From Microcella indica (GTDB taxonomy: Bacteria; Actinomycetota; Actinomycetes; Actinomycetales; Microbacteriaceae): a stretch of DNA of 64,000 nt. The position numbers were made by a program, and so were the translations under genes. The notes beneath the pieces were generated by a model. That model saw only the letters and a program-made list of their open reading frames with translations, made no database searches and had not been told where the DNA came from. This document shows, one piece after another, positions 21,869 to 31,332 of this stretch. Position 1 is the first letter of the stretch, and each line of letters begins with the position of its first letter. Location of the stretch: contig NZ_CP058670.1 of NCBI RefSeq assembly GCF_013414345.1, forward strand, positions 992,001-1,056,000, given 5' to 3'.

Positions 21869-24007
21869 ATGGCTCGTATTCATGAGCTACTGGCCCAGCT
21901 TCGGGCACAAGCCCCAGCCCTCGCGCAAGATATCCAGCGGGAGGTTGATGCCCTGCAGGATCGTCGTGCATTCGGACTGAATTTCGAGCGGCACGCTCCG
22001 GAAGCGGTTGAGCTACCCGGGCGGCGGGTGCGGGTGGGGGACAAGGTTCGAGTGCTCTCGCCACGCGGTGAGACACCGACCGCCGCCAACCGGTCACTGT
22101 TCCGGGTCACCTCGATCGGACGGAGCGAACGCGGACGGCTTGCGTCGCTAGTGCCTCTTGGTCCCGAGTTCGAGGGCTTGGACGAGGCTGAGATCAAACA
22201 TGCTGTGGCTGTCGATGACCTCGTCGTCGTCGCGGAGTTCCGTGATCCTATCTACCCAGGACTGGTCTCGACCGGCAAGGTCGAGCGCGGAGGTGGGTCC
22301 CAGGGCGAACCCGGCAACAAGCCTTACCACGCGGTCATCAGCGCCGAGAACTTTCACGCCCTTCAGTCGCTGCTATTTACCCACCGGGGCAAGGTTGATG
22401 CAATCTATATCGACCCGCCGTATAACACCGGCGCGCGCGACTGGAAGTACAACAACGACTATGTCGAGGGTGATGACCTTTACCGTCACTCCAAGTGGCT
22501 TGCGTTCATCGAGCGTCGCCTACTTCTTGCCAAAGAGCTGCTGAACCCAGACGACTCGGTTCTCATAGTGACCATCGACGAGAAGGAGTACCTCCGTCTA
22601 GGACTCTTGCTGGAACAGGTGTTCCCCGAAGCTCGAATCCAAATGGCCACAGACGTCATCAATCCGCGCGCGGGTGTCGCGAGACCGGGGGCCTTCACTC
22701 GGACCGAAGAGTACGTTTACTACGTCTTGGTTGGCGAGCAGTCTGCCGTGGTTCCGGCCATTCAGAGCACGGGGGAGCCGCTCCCGCAAAGAAACACGGC
22801 ACCAATCTGGTTCTCGCTTATGCGCACTGGATCTAACAGTGCAAGACGAGACCGACCCAATCTGTTCTATCCCGTGTGGGTTCGTGGAGATGGCTCACTG
22901 CATTCAGTAGGTGACTCCACCCCTCTATCAGTCGAACGAGACTCGGTAACCAAGCCAGACGCTGAAGAAAGTCTTACTGCGGTGTGGCCCATCCGGCCAA
23001 GTGGTGACGAGAACACTTGGCAGCTTGGGCCAGCGGCACTGCGCCTTGCGCTTGCCGAAGGCACCGCGCGCATCAACGCTTCCGGCTCCCGGTTCACGAT
23101 CAACTATCTCCGAACCGCGGAGAAGAAGCGGATTGAGGCCGGTGAAATCGAGGTTCTTGGGAAGGACGAACGGGGTGCACTCATTCTTCGTCACAAGGAA
23201 GGTGTTGTGCGAATGACTGCACCGCGATCCGTATGGCAACTCCGCTCTCACGATGCGGGCCTATACGGGTCGTCCCTTCTTTCGGCTCTCATCCCAGGAC
23301 GGAAGTTTCCATACCCGAAGTCCCTCTACGCAACCGAGGACGCTCTGAGGTTCGTCATTGGTGCGAAGCCTGAAGCGATAGTTGTGGACTTCTTCTCCGG
23401 CTCTGGCACGACTGCCCATGCGGTTATGCGCCTAAATCAGCAGGACGAGGGCCGCCGCGTTTCAATCTCGATCACGAACAACGAGGTCAGTGCCGACGAA
23501 CAGGCGGATCTGACGAAAGAGGGCTTCCGTCCTGGGGACCCAGAGTGGGAGCGCTGGGGCATCTGCGATTACGTGACCAAGCCGCGAATCCGCGCAGCGA
23601 TAACTGGAACCACCCCCGATGGCCGCGATGTATCGGGCGACTACAAGTTCGCACATGAGGCCCCGATGGCCGACGGCTTCGAGGAGAATGTGGAGTTCTT
23701 CACCCTCACATATGAGACCCCGATGCGGGTGCAGTCGAATCGAGAGTTCTCGCGGATCGCTCCCTTCCTATGGCTACGCGCCGGGTCGCGTGGCAGACGA
23801 ATCGACTCACTTGTCAACGGGTGGGACGTCACTGACGCGTACGGGGTGCTTGAAGATCTCGACAGGGCCGACGAGTTCCTCGAGGCGATGAACTCCGCGC
23901 CAGACGCGCGTATCGCGTACATCGTCACTGATGAAGATCGGCTATTCGAAGCAGTTACCCGCGACTTGCCTATTGGGGTCGAGCCCGTCCGTATGTACCA
24001 GTCCTAG
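21869..24007 (+). CDS. mod: Type III-like DNA methyltransferase (Mod)
   Basis: The protein has 712 residues from ATG 21869, with AGAGGAG upstream; GTG 21866 is an alternative adding one residue. Motif IV is DPPYNTG near residue 185, and motif I, FFSGSGTTAHAVMRL, lies downstream near 510. This order marks beta-class N6-adenine methyltransferases such as Mod subunits. The middle between them would carry target recognition. The N-terminus has a helical LLAQLRAQAPALAQ segment. The gene precedes res by 38 bases on the same strand. It should set the specificity and methylate the host sites. Confidence 0.85.
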   Translation: MARIHELLAQLRAQAPALAQDIQREVDALQDRRAFGLNFERHAPEAVELPGRRVRVGDKVRVLSPRGETPTAANRSLFRVTSIGRSERGRLASLVPLGPEFEGLDEAEIKHAVAVDDLVVVAEFRDPIYPGLVSTGKVERGGGSQGEPGNKPYHAVISAENFHALQSLLFTHRGKVDAIYIDPPYNTGARDWKYNNDYVEGDDLYRHSKWLAFIERRLLLAKELLNPDDSVLIVTIDEKEYLRLGLLLEQVFPEARIQMATDVINPRAGVARPGAFTRTEEYVYYVLVGEQSAVVPAIQSTGEPLPQRNTAPIWFSLMRTGSNSARRDRPNLFYPVWVRGDGSLHSVGDSTPLSVERDSVTKPDAEESLTAVWPIRPSGDENTWQLGPAALRLALAEGTARINASGSRFTINYLRTAEKKRIEAGEIEVLGKDERGALILRHKEGVVRMTAPRSVWQLRSHDAGLYGSSLLSALIPGRKFPYPKSLYATEDALRFVIGAKPEAIVVDFFSGSGTTAHAVMRLNQQDEGRRVSISITNNEVSADEQADLTKEGFRPGDPEWERWGICDYVTKPRIRAAITGTTPDGRDVSGDYKFAHEAPMADGFEENVEFFTLTYETPMRVQSNREFSRIAPFLWLRAGSRGRRIDSLVNGWDVTDAYGVLEDLDRADEFLEAMNSAPDARIAYIVTDEDRLFEAVTRDLPIGVEPVRMYQS

Positions 24008-24045
24008 CTTTCCAACTTTGAGATCGACGCGATGCGGAGAGTCCG

Positions 24046-26664
24046 ATGAAATTCTCGCTGAAGGACTATCAGCGCGACGCGGTTATTCAGGTGCTTGACA
24101 ACCTTGAGCGCGCGAAGAGGAAGTACCACGAGGACCACAAAGAGACCTCTTTCACGCTTACCGCGACGACGGGCGCGGGCAAGACCGTGATGGCCGCCGC
24201 GGCGATCGAGGCGCTCTTCTATGGAAACGACGAGCTTGATTTCGACCCCGACCCGGGCGCTGTAGTCATCTGGTTCTCGGACGACCCGAACCTCAACGAT
24301 CAGACCCGCATGCGGCTCATGCAGGCCTCCGAGAAGCTCGACCACAGCCGACTCGTGACTATCGAGTATCCCTTTTCCATGCCGCAGCTCGAGGCGGGCA
24401 AGGTGTACTTCTTGAACACCGGAAAGCTCACCGCAAACTCGAGACTCACGCAGAAAGCTGCCCGAGCTCGCGCTGTTGAGGCGACCGGGCAGTCGTCCTT
24501 CCTCGCCCCTGACGACCTTGCGTGGACGATTTGGGAGACTCTCGCGAACACGATCGACGATGACGGGCTGTCTGTCTACTTGGTCATCGACGAAGCACAC
24601 CGCGGCTTCAACACAAGGGCTAGCAGGGACAAGCCGACGATCGTCAAGGGCCTCGTCGACGGCACCGAGACCGGTCTGCCAATCCCGGTCGTTTGGGGCA
24701 TCTCTGCAACGAGCAAGCACTTCGACGAGGCAATGAGCGAGGCAGACCTGGCCGCCGAACGGGAACAGCTGCCAGCCGTCACCGTCGACCCGGCCCGCGT
24801 CCAAGCGTCCGGCCTCATCAAGGACAAGATCGTCCTCGATATCCCAGCTGAAGCCGGCAACCTTGCGACCGCGCTCGCGAGTCACGCCGCCCAGAAGCTT
24901 AAGCACTCAGCCGACCGCTGGGGGAAGTACCTCGAGGCGCAGGCGAAGCTGCCGGGCGAAAAGTCGCCCGAGGCGGTCGTGCCGCTCCTTGTCATGCAGA
25001 TCCCGAACGACGCTGCCGAGGAGCATCTCGACGAGGTCGGCCTCTGGCTCGACACGATCGCAGCTGGCCTCGGTGACATCAGCTCGATCCATGTCCGCCA
25101 CGTGCTCGGCGACCACAGGACGATGACGTTTGGCTCCTGGGACGTTGAGTGGATTGAGCCACAGCGAGTTCAGGAGGCCACCCAGGTTCGTGTCCTCATC
25201 GCGAAGGACGCGATCTCGACTGGCTGGGACTGCCCGCGGGCCGAAGTTCTGCTGTCGTTCCGGCCGGCGAGGGACCACACACACATCGCGCAGCTCCTCG
25301 GCCGGATGGTCCGCACCCCGCTCGCACGCCGCATCCCCGGTGACGAACGACTCAATTCCGTCGACTGCATCCTGCCGCATTTCGACCGCACCACCGCGGG
25401 CAATGTTGCGAAGTTCCTGACAGGCCTCATCGACGAGATGCCCGGAGGGCCAACGATTGAGGTGTTGCTCGATGGGCGCGAGCTCGCGCCGAATCCGCAC
25501 GTGCCCGCCGCGGTTTGGGAGCGCCTCGACGCTCTGCCGTCGTACGTCGTACCGCAGCGCGGCGCACGGCCTGTCAAGCAGTTGGTGAGCCTCGCGCAGG
25601 CGCTCGCTGCCGATGGGCTGAAGGGCGGCGCGATCAAGTCGGTGGAGAAGCAGATGCATATCACCCTTGATGGCTTCGCCGAGCGCTACGACGGACAGCT
25701 GCGAAATGCCGAGGTTGAAGTGCGCACCGTCCGAGGAATGTCGATCGCCGGACGATTCGGCGGCGACAAGCTCACTTACGCCGACTTCACGATTCGGGCA
25801 GACGAGCGGGCGATCCGCGTCGCATTTGAGGATGCAAAGCGTGCCTTCGGTGCGGACATTGCACAGTCGTACGTTGACCACCTCGCTGGCGAAGATGACC
25901 CGGACGCGGACGACGATGGCCTTCGCGGCGCCTACGTGAGGGCCGCGGCACTAGCGACTATCGCGATCGTGCGCGAGAAAGTGGACGTCGCAGCGAAGGA
26001 CCTCGTCGACGAGTGGTTCGCCGACCATCGCGTGGCACTTCTTGGCCTCTCCGACGAGAGACGAGAGGTGTACGACGAAATTCGCGCACAGGCTGTCGAA
26101 CCGCAGTTGCAGCCTCTCCACCGGCCACGAAACCGTATGGCCGACTTCAAGGAGCTCGATGGCGACCAGATACGTGACGCGGATACGATAGACAAGCATC
26201 TGATGTCGGACGAGGCTGGCTGGTACCCGATCACGAAGCTGAACGACTGGGAGAAGGCGGTCATCCAGAAGGAGGTTGCCCGCCTCGATTGCGTCGGCTG
26301 GTACCGAAACCCTTCTGTCTCCTCCGCCGATTCCCTCGGCGTCACATACCGCGACGGGGTCGGCAACTGGCGTGCCATGCATCCAGACTTCATGCTCTTC
26401 AACGACGTAAATGGTCAGATCAAGCCGTCCATCGTTGACCCTCACAGCACCCACCTCGATGACGCGTTAGTGAAGCTGAGAGGCCTCGCGGGATACGCGC
26501 AGACGCACGCCAACGACTTTCATCGGATCGACTCAATCGCAAACGGGACAGGTGGCGAACTCCGCGTCCTCGACCTGAAGGACGAGGCAGTCCGAGACTC
26601 GGTCATGCACTCGAAGCTCTCCGCCGCCGAAATCTTCGCCGCCCAAGGGAGGAAGTACGCGTGA
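24046..26664 (+). CDS. res: Type III-like restriction subunit, DEAD/DEAH helicase (Res)
   Basis: The protein has 872 residues from ATG 24046. It begins FSLKDYQRDAVIQVL. Walker A is ATTGAGKTVM near 40, and the DEAH box is LVIDEAHRGF near 179. A superfamily 2 C-terminal helicase part follows, with TGWDCPRAEVLLSFRPARD and QLLGRMVRTP. The C-terminal region has HPDFMLFND and then IVDPHSTHLDDALVKLRGLAGYA, the position where Res proteins carry a PD-(D/E)XK nuclease. Here DPH replaces the expected ExK, a form I have seen in this subfamily but whose cutting ability is uncertain. It overlaps the next gene by 4 bases. Confidence 0.8.
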   Translation: MKFSLKDYQRDAVIQVLDNLERAKRKYHEDHKETSFTLTATTGAGKTVMAAAAIEALFYGNDELDFDPDPGAVVIWFSDDPNLNDQTRMRLMQASEKLDHSRLVTIEYPFSMPQLEAGKVYFLNTGKLTANSRLTQKAARARAVEATGQSSFLAPDDLAWTIWETLANTIDDDGLSVYLVIDEAHRGFNTRASRDKPTIVKGLVDGTETGLPIPVVWGISATSKHFDEAMSEADLAAEREQLPAVTVDPARVQASGLIKDKIVLDIPAEAGNLATALASHAAQKLKHSADRWGKYLEAQAKLPGEKSPEAVVPLLVMQIPNDAAEEHLDEVGLWLDTIAAGLGDISSIHVRHVLGDHRTMTFGSWDVEWIEPQRVQEATQVRVLIAKDAISTGWDCPRAEVLLSFRPARDHTHIAQLLGRMVRTPLARRIPGDERLNSVDCILPHFDRTTAGNVAKFLTGLIDEMPGGPTIEVLLDGRELAPNPHVPAAVWERLDALPSYVVPQRGARPVKQLVSLAQALAADGLKGGAIKSVEKQMHITLDGFAERYDGQLRNAEVEVRTVRGMSIAGRFGGDKLTYADFTIRADERAIRVAFEDAKRAFGADIAQSYVDHLAGEDDPDADDDGLRGAYVRAAALATIAIVREKVDVAAKDLVDEWFADHRVALLGLSDERREVYDEIRAQAVEPQLQPLHRPRNRMADFKELDGDQIRDADTIDKHLMSDEAGWYPITKLNDWEKAVIQKEVARLDCVGWYRNPSVSSADSLGVTYRDGVGNWRAMHPDFMLFNDVNGQIKPSIVDPHSTHLDDALVKLRGLAGYAQTHANDFHRIDSIANGTGGELRVLDLKDEAVRDSVMHSKLSAAEIFAAQGRKYA

Positions 26665-29462
26665 CCATGCCAGCTTCGATTGGATTCACGACTGCCCAGG
26701 CGGACGCAATATCTGAGGTGTCGAACCCCCTGCAGCTCATCGCCTGCGCCGGATCTGGGAAGACCGAGGTGCTCGCCCAACGGATCGCGAACATCCTCCA
26801 GCAGCCGGGCGTTCAGCCAAGGAACGTCATCGCCTTCACGTTCACCGAAAAAGCCGCGGCAGAGTTGAAGGAGCGCATTCACCGCACGGTTAACGCGGCG
26901 ATTCCGGACATAGTCGGCATGGCCGAAATGTACGTCGGCACCATGCACGGCTATTGCCTCGACATGCTCCAGACGTACATACCAGAGACATTCAAGTACG
27001 GAGTGCTCACCGACATTACGCAGCAGCTGCTCATCGATCGGATGAGTGTGAAGTCTGGGCTCACCACCTGCACAAAGGCCGTCGGCGGTACCGTCTCCAC
27101 ATTGTCCCGATTCAAGGACACCCGCTACTACAAGGGCGCACTATCTATCCTTCAGGAAGACGACGTCACCTTCGGGCTAGTACCTGACGCGGTCAAAGCT
27201 TCGCTCGCGTCGTATCAGAATCTGCTGACTGAGCAGCGCTACTTCGACTACACGTCGATGATGGTCGAGGCCGTCCGGTTTCTGGAACGATCTCAGACTG
27301 GCCCGATTCTTGACACAGCAGAGCAGTCTTTGCGGGATCACATTGAGCGCGACGTCAAGTTTGTGATCGTTGACGAGTACCAGGACGTAAATCCGATCCA
27401 AGAGAAACTCGTCCAACGACTCGTTCACTTTGGCGCGAACCTCTGTGTCGTTGGTGATGATGACCAGACGATCTATCAATGGCGTGGATCCGAGGTGCGC
27501 AACATCATTGACTTCACCTCCCGATATGCGGGCGTGCGGTCCATCCGACTCGAAGAGAACTTCCGCTCCTCGAAGGGCGTTGTCGAGCTCGGCCGCTCGG
27601 TGGCCGAGAGGCTTGACTCTGCCGAGCGGCTGCCGAAGAAGATGCTTTACGCCTCTCACCAGACCTGGGAACGCGGGGACATGCTTGCCCTCCAGTTCGA
27701 GGACGCCCGCGAGGAGGCTGCCTGGATCGCCGAGCGGATCCAGGACCTTCAGGGGCTGCCGTTTCAGGATCGCCCCACCAGCGAACCTCGTGGCCTCTCA
27801 TGGTCCGATTGTGCGGTCCTGTTCCGGTCGGTGAAGGACGCCGACGCACTAGTTGACGAGTTCCGCCGACTGAATGTTCCCTTCATCATCAAAGGTCTTG
27901 CGCGGCTCTTCGATGGAGTCGAGATTCAAGCCTGCGTGGGGATCTTCCGTTACGTGCTCGGGAAGATTGGCGAGCCTGAGCTGCGTGACCTGTGGGATGC
28001 GGCATCGCTCATTCCGGGCCCGTCTCTCTGGCCAGGCGCCATGAAAGTTCTCGATGACGGCGCCGACTTCACAAGGAGCACCGCGTGGGGCGCCTACAAC
28101 ATCCAGCGGCTGTTCCTGAAGTTCCTGGAAGCTCTCGACCTTCACGAAGGAACGATCGCTCCTGCGGACTCGAGACGGGCCGAGCTTGTCATGTACCAGC
28201 TCGGCAAGTTTTCGCAGGTGATTTCCGATTTCGAGGCAATCCATTTCTCCTCAGACCCCGCGCGCAAGTACGAGTCCTTCGAGGGATTCCTGACCTACCA
28301 AGCCCCGAACGTCTACGAGGAGTCGGACGAAGACGCCGGCTATGTCGCTCCCGACGCCGTAGTGATCTCCACCGTTCACCGCGCCAAGGGACTCCAATGG
28401 CCAGCTGTCTTCGTGCCGTTTCTTCGCGCCAACCGCTTCCCAATGAAGGCGCCCGGCGGAACGCAAACGATCCCACACATCATTCCGATCGAAGCGGTTC
28501 CGAACGGTGCTCGATACAAGACGAACCGGTCGGACGAGACGCGACTCTTCTACGTCGCGGTGACCAGGGCCCAGAAGTACCTTTACTGCACCTACTCTCC
28601 AGGCGACTCGGCCATGTATCGACGAGCCTCTGAGTTCTACCTTCACTGCACCGCTTCAGCTTGGATGTCCACAACTGACGAGGGGCTTCCCACCGCGGTT
28701 CGACTCGACCCGACGCCCAAGAGGGATACCCCCAACATCGGGGTGTCGTTCTCCGAACTGAAGTACTTGATCGAATGTCCCTACCAGTTCAAGCTCCGAT
28801 TCATGTACGGCTTCAATCCGCCAATTCATGAGGCACTCGGCTACGGCAAGGGGCTCCATGACGCTCTTGCCGAGATGCACAAGAGGGCGCTTGCTGGCGA
28901 TGTTCCTGACCGGTCAGAGGCGGAGTCGCTCGTTGACCGACACCTGCACACTCCGTATGCCTACCCGACGCTTCGAGCGGAGCTCCGACGCGCAGCAGTC
29001 GATGCCGTCGAGCGTTACTTCGACCGGCATGGTGCAGATCTCACGCGAACAATCCACTCTGAGAAGGTCATCGAGGTCGAGATTTCTCCCGGCGTCACCG
29101 TCAACGGTCGTATCGACCTGATCAAGTCACTTGAGACCGGTGAGACTGCAATCGTGGATTTCAAGTCCACGAAGGATTCGCAGTCAGAGAGTGTGACAAG
29201 GGACCAGCTGTCGATCTACGCGCTTGGCTACCAACAGCTCACTGGAGAGGACGCTGATCGCGTTCAGATCCTGAACCTCGATGATCAGGGCAAATCCACC
29301 AACGATCCCGTGAGCCCTGACCTCGTAGCTGCCATCAAGGCGAAGGTTGATGGTGTCGCCGAGGACATCCGAGCAAATCACTTTGCCTGTGATCACGATC
29401 ACGCGAAGGAGGCCGCCTTTGACGACTTGGTGTGGCTCACGGCAGGTGGTCAGTCCTTCTGA
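26661..29462 (+). CDS. UvrD/Rep-family helicase with C-terminal PD-(D/E)XK nuclease
   Basis: The protein has 933 residues from GTG 26661; ATG 26667 is also possible. Superfamily 1A motifs are complete: ACAGSGKTEVLAQRI (Walker A), FVIVDEYQDVNPIQ (II), VVGDDDQTIYQWRG (III), STVHRAKGLQWPAVF (V) and LFYVAVTRAQKYLY (VI). The last ~220 residues are a RecB-like nuclease: LIECPYQFKLRF, then NGRIDLI, then IVDFKST and a Gln/Tyr helix. A four-cysteine iron-sulfur set is absent. The overlap with res indicates one operon. Such a helicase-nuclease is not a normal type III subunit and may degrade cut or unmodified DNA. Confidence 0.85.
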   Translation: MTMPASIGFTTAQADAISEVSNPLQLIACAGSGKTEVLAQRIANILQQPGVQPRNVIAFTFTEKAAAELKERIHRTVNAAIPDIVGMAEMYVGTMHGYCLDMLQTYIPETFKYGVLTDITQQLLIDRMSVKSGLTTCTKAVGGTVSTLSRFKDTRYYKGALSILQEDDVTFGLVPDAVKASLASYQNLLTEQRYFDYTSMMVEAVRFLERSQTGPILDTAEQSLRDHIERDVKFVIVDEYQDVNPIQEKLVQRLVHFGANLCVVGDDDQTIYQWRGSEVRNIIDFTSRYAGVRSIRLEENFRSSKGVVELGRSVAERLDSAERLPKKMLYASHQTWERGDMLALQFEDAREEAAWIAERIQDLQGLPFQDRPTSEPRGLSWSDCAVLFRSVKDADALVDEFRRLNVPFIIKGLARLFDGVEIQACVGIFRYVLGKIGEPELRDLWDAASLIPGPSLWPGAMKVLDDGADFTRSTAWGAYNIQRLFLKFLEALDLHEGTIAPADSRRAELVMYQLGKFSQVISDFEAIHFSSDPARKYESFEGFLTYQAPNVYEESDEDAGYVAPDAVVISTVHRAKGLQWPAVFVPFLRANRFPMKAPGGTQTIPHIIPIEAVPNGARYKTNRSDETRLFYVAVTRAQKYLYCTYSPGDSAMYRRASEFYLHCTASAWMSTTDEGLPTAVRLDPTPKRDTPNIGVSFSELKYLIECPYQFKLRFMYGFNPPIHEALGYGKGLHDALAEMHKRALAGDVPDRSEAESLVDRHLHTPYAYPTLRAELRRAAVDAVERYFDRHGADLTRTIHSEKVIEVEISPGVTVNGRIDLIKSLETGETAIVDFKSTKDSQSESVTRDQLSIYALGYQQLTGEDADRVQILNLDDQGKSTNDPVSPDLVAAIKAKVDGVAEDIRANHFACDHDHAKEAAFDDLVWLTAGGQSF

Positions 29463-29690
29463 CGCTCACGGAATGGACGGTCAGCGCGGAGGATTCATCA
29501 TTTGCCTGGGGCTGGCAGGGCCCCCGGCTCTCGCGGTACTTCATGAGTCTCTCGATCAGCGCTATCCCAGCCCGGTCTGGCGTCACGGTGGCAGCCTCCA
29601 GCGGTTCAAAGACATCAAGGCGCGGTTGTCGACCAAGATGGACGACGATGGCTTGAGCAGCACTGCGAGACGGAGTTCGACCGCATTCGG

Positions 29691-31115
29691 GGCTCTTCGC
29701 AATCAAGCGGGTAGGTGGGGTCTGAATCCGCCGCTTTCGAGCAGGCTGCGGGCGATGTAGTTGCTGAGGTTGCGGAAGCCGAGCGCACTGCCGCGGAGGT
29801 GTTCGAGTCGGCCGTTGATCGCCTCGGTTGGACCGTTCGAGGTGCCGGGCAGGTCGAAATAGGCCAGCACGTCGCCGGCGCGGCGATGCAGGGTGCGGCC
29901 GAGCTTGCCCAGCTCGACGAGGACTTCGGGAACGCCGTGACGCAGCGAGTCGATCACCGCTTGCAGGGCTCGGCGCCCGGCGGCTCGGTCGGGGTGCCGG
30001 TAGGCGGCGACGATGCTCTGGTAGACGGCCCAGGTGGTCTCGACCTCGACATGCTCGTCGATGGCGAACACCGCCTCGATGCGGGCGCGCTGTCGGTCGG
30101 TGAGGAACGCTTCCCCGGTGTGCAGGGCGCGGCGAACACCATAGAGCGGATCGCCGGCGTGGCCGCGGTGGCCGAGGGTGTGCTGTTGGACGCGTTGCCG
30201 GGTGCGGTCGAGGGCGTCGCCGGCGAGCTGGACGACGTGGAACGGGTCCATCACCTCGATCGCGTCGGGGAGGGCTTCGGCGGCGGCGGTCTTGAAGCCG
30301 GTGAACCCATCCATCGCGACCACCTCGATCCCGGCCCGGAACGCCGGGGACTGCTGCTCGAGCCAGGTCTTGAACACCGGCTTCGATCGGCCCTCGACCA
30401 TGTCCAGCAGCCGCGCCGGACCCGTCCCGTCACGCACCGGGGTCAGGTCGATGACCACGGTCACGTAGCGGTCCCCGAACCTCGTGTGCCGCCAGACGTG
30501 TTCATCGACACCGATCACGGTGACCCCATCGAAGCGGGCCGGATCGCCGATCAGCCTCCGACGGCCTTCCTCCAAAACAGCACTGTTGGCCGTGTGCCAG
30601 GACACCCCGAGCCGAGCTGCGACTCGGCTGATCGTGAGATGGTCCACGACGAGCGCGGTGAGCGCCCAGGTGAGCGCTCCACGGGACAGCTTCGACCTCG
30701 GCTCAGCCGCCGCGGTGCTGTCCTGCCGCCACGACCTGCCGCATCCCGAGCACCGGTAGCGGCGCACCCGCACCAGCAACGTCGTCGGCCGCTCGCCGAA
30801 CGGGACATGCGCGAGCCGTCTCGCCTCGGTGCCGCGCGAGACACCCTCCGCCCCGCACCACCGGCACCACTGGTCCGGCTCCACGATCCGGCACTCCAAC
30901 ACCGCCCGATGTGCCTCGATCCGCTGCCCGGCGACCACGAGTCCGAGCTCCTCGAGACGGCAGAAGACAGTCAGATCGGCGGGGTCGAAGGTAGCGTTGA
31001 GCACGTCGAGGTCTTTCTCGGATGGTGAGCCTGAAGAACTTCCATCCTGGAAGACCTCGACCCTGTCTCCAGACCCCGACGCGCTACCGACCTACCCCCT
31101 CAACTGCGAAGAGCC
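29691..31115. mobile_element. ISL3-family insertion sequence A, complete, with 8-bp target duplication
   Basis: Terminal inverted repeats begin GGCTCTTCGCA at 29691 and end TGCGAAGAGCC at 31115; a second block, GGGTAGGT, is shared further in. GCATTCGG occurs at 29683-29690 and 31116-31123, an exact 8-base target duplication as expected for ISL3. One transposase gene fills the element. It lies between the helicase-nuclease gene and the broken M48 gene, so it interrupts no recognisable reading frame. Confidence 0.9.
29703..31004 (-). CDS. ISL3-family transposase A
   Basis: The protein has 433 residues from ATG 31004. Residues ~47-50 and 85-88 form two CxxC pairs (CRWCG and CSGCG), an N-terminal zinc ribbon. 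A helix-turn-helix follows (LTISRVAARLGVSWHTANSAV), then the DDE catalytic core with VIGVDEHVWRHTR, VVAMDGFTGF and VMDPFHVVQ, and an Asn/Glu ending SNGPTEAINGRLEHLRG. All catalytic blocks typical of ISL3 (DUF4096/transposase 12) are present, so it is probably active. It is clearly related to but not identical with transposase B. Confidence 0.92.
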   Translation of the reverse strand: MLNATFDPADLTVFCRLEELGLVVAGQRIEAHRAVLECRIVEPDQWCRWCGAEGVSRGTEARRLAHVPFGERPTTLLVRVRRYRCSGCGRSWRQDSTAAAEPRSKLSRGALTWALTALVVDHLTISRVAARLGVSWHTANSAVLEEGRRRLIGDPARFDGVTVIGVDEHVWRHTRFGDRYVTVVIDLTPVRDGTGPARLLDMVEGRSKPVFKTWLEQQSPAFRAGIEVVAMDGFTGFKTAAAEALPDAIEVMDPFHVVQLAGDALDRTRQRVQQHTLGHRGHAGDPLYGVRRALHTGEAFLTDRQRARIEAVFAIDEHVEVETTWAVYQSIVAAYRHPDRAAGRRALQAVIDSLRHGVPEVLVELGKLGRTLHRRAGDVLAYFDLPGTSNGPTEAINGRLEHLRGSALGFRNLSNYIARSLLESGGFRPHLPA

Positions 31116-31168
31116 GCATTCGGGTATAGGGCTTTTCCGCGGGCGTGCTCCGGGTGAGCCAGCGGCGC

Positions 31169-31332
31169 CTAGAACCCGCGCCCGATCTGCTGCAGCCGCT
31201 CAACTCGCTCCGCCACCGGCGGGTGCGAGCCGAGCCACTGCGCCAGCACACCCGAGCCGATCGTGTTGACGAAGAACAGCCCGCGCACCTCGAACGACGC
31301 GGCCTGCGCCGTCGTCGGGTGCGCCTGAATCG
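31169..31332 (-). pseudogene. C-terminal fragment of M48 (HtpX-like) peptidase gene split by ISL3 B
   Basis: The leftward frame reads AHPTTAQAASFEVRGLFFVN, IGSGVLAQWLGSHPPVAERV and ends with QQIGRGF and TAG at 31169. This SHPP.AERV ending is typical of M48B peptidases. It continues the 32772-33527 fragment exactly: rejoining at the 8-base duplication CTGAATCG restores ...TTIQ-AHPTTAQ... in frame. Confidence 0.9.

Noticed and set aside
21869-29462. BREX, DISARM or type I restriction system
   Set aside because: PglZ, BrxC, DrmA/DrmB and HsdS-type genes are absent. The Mod motif order and the Res partner fit a type III-like system better.
29437-29706. Minus-strand frame of 89 codons between the helicase-nuclease gene and ISL3 A
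   Set aside because: It overlaps the end of the helicase gene and the IS end, has no domain, and the join across the IS does not extend it.
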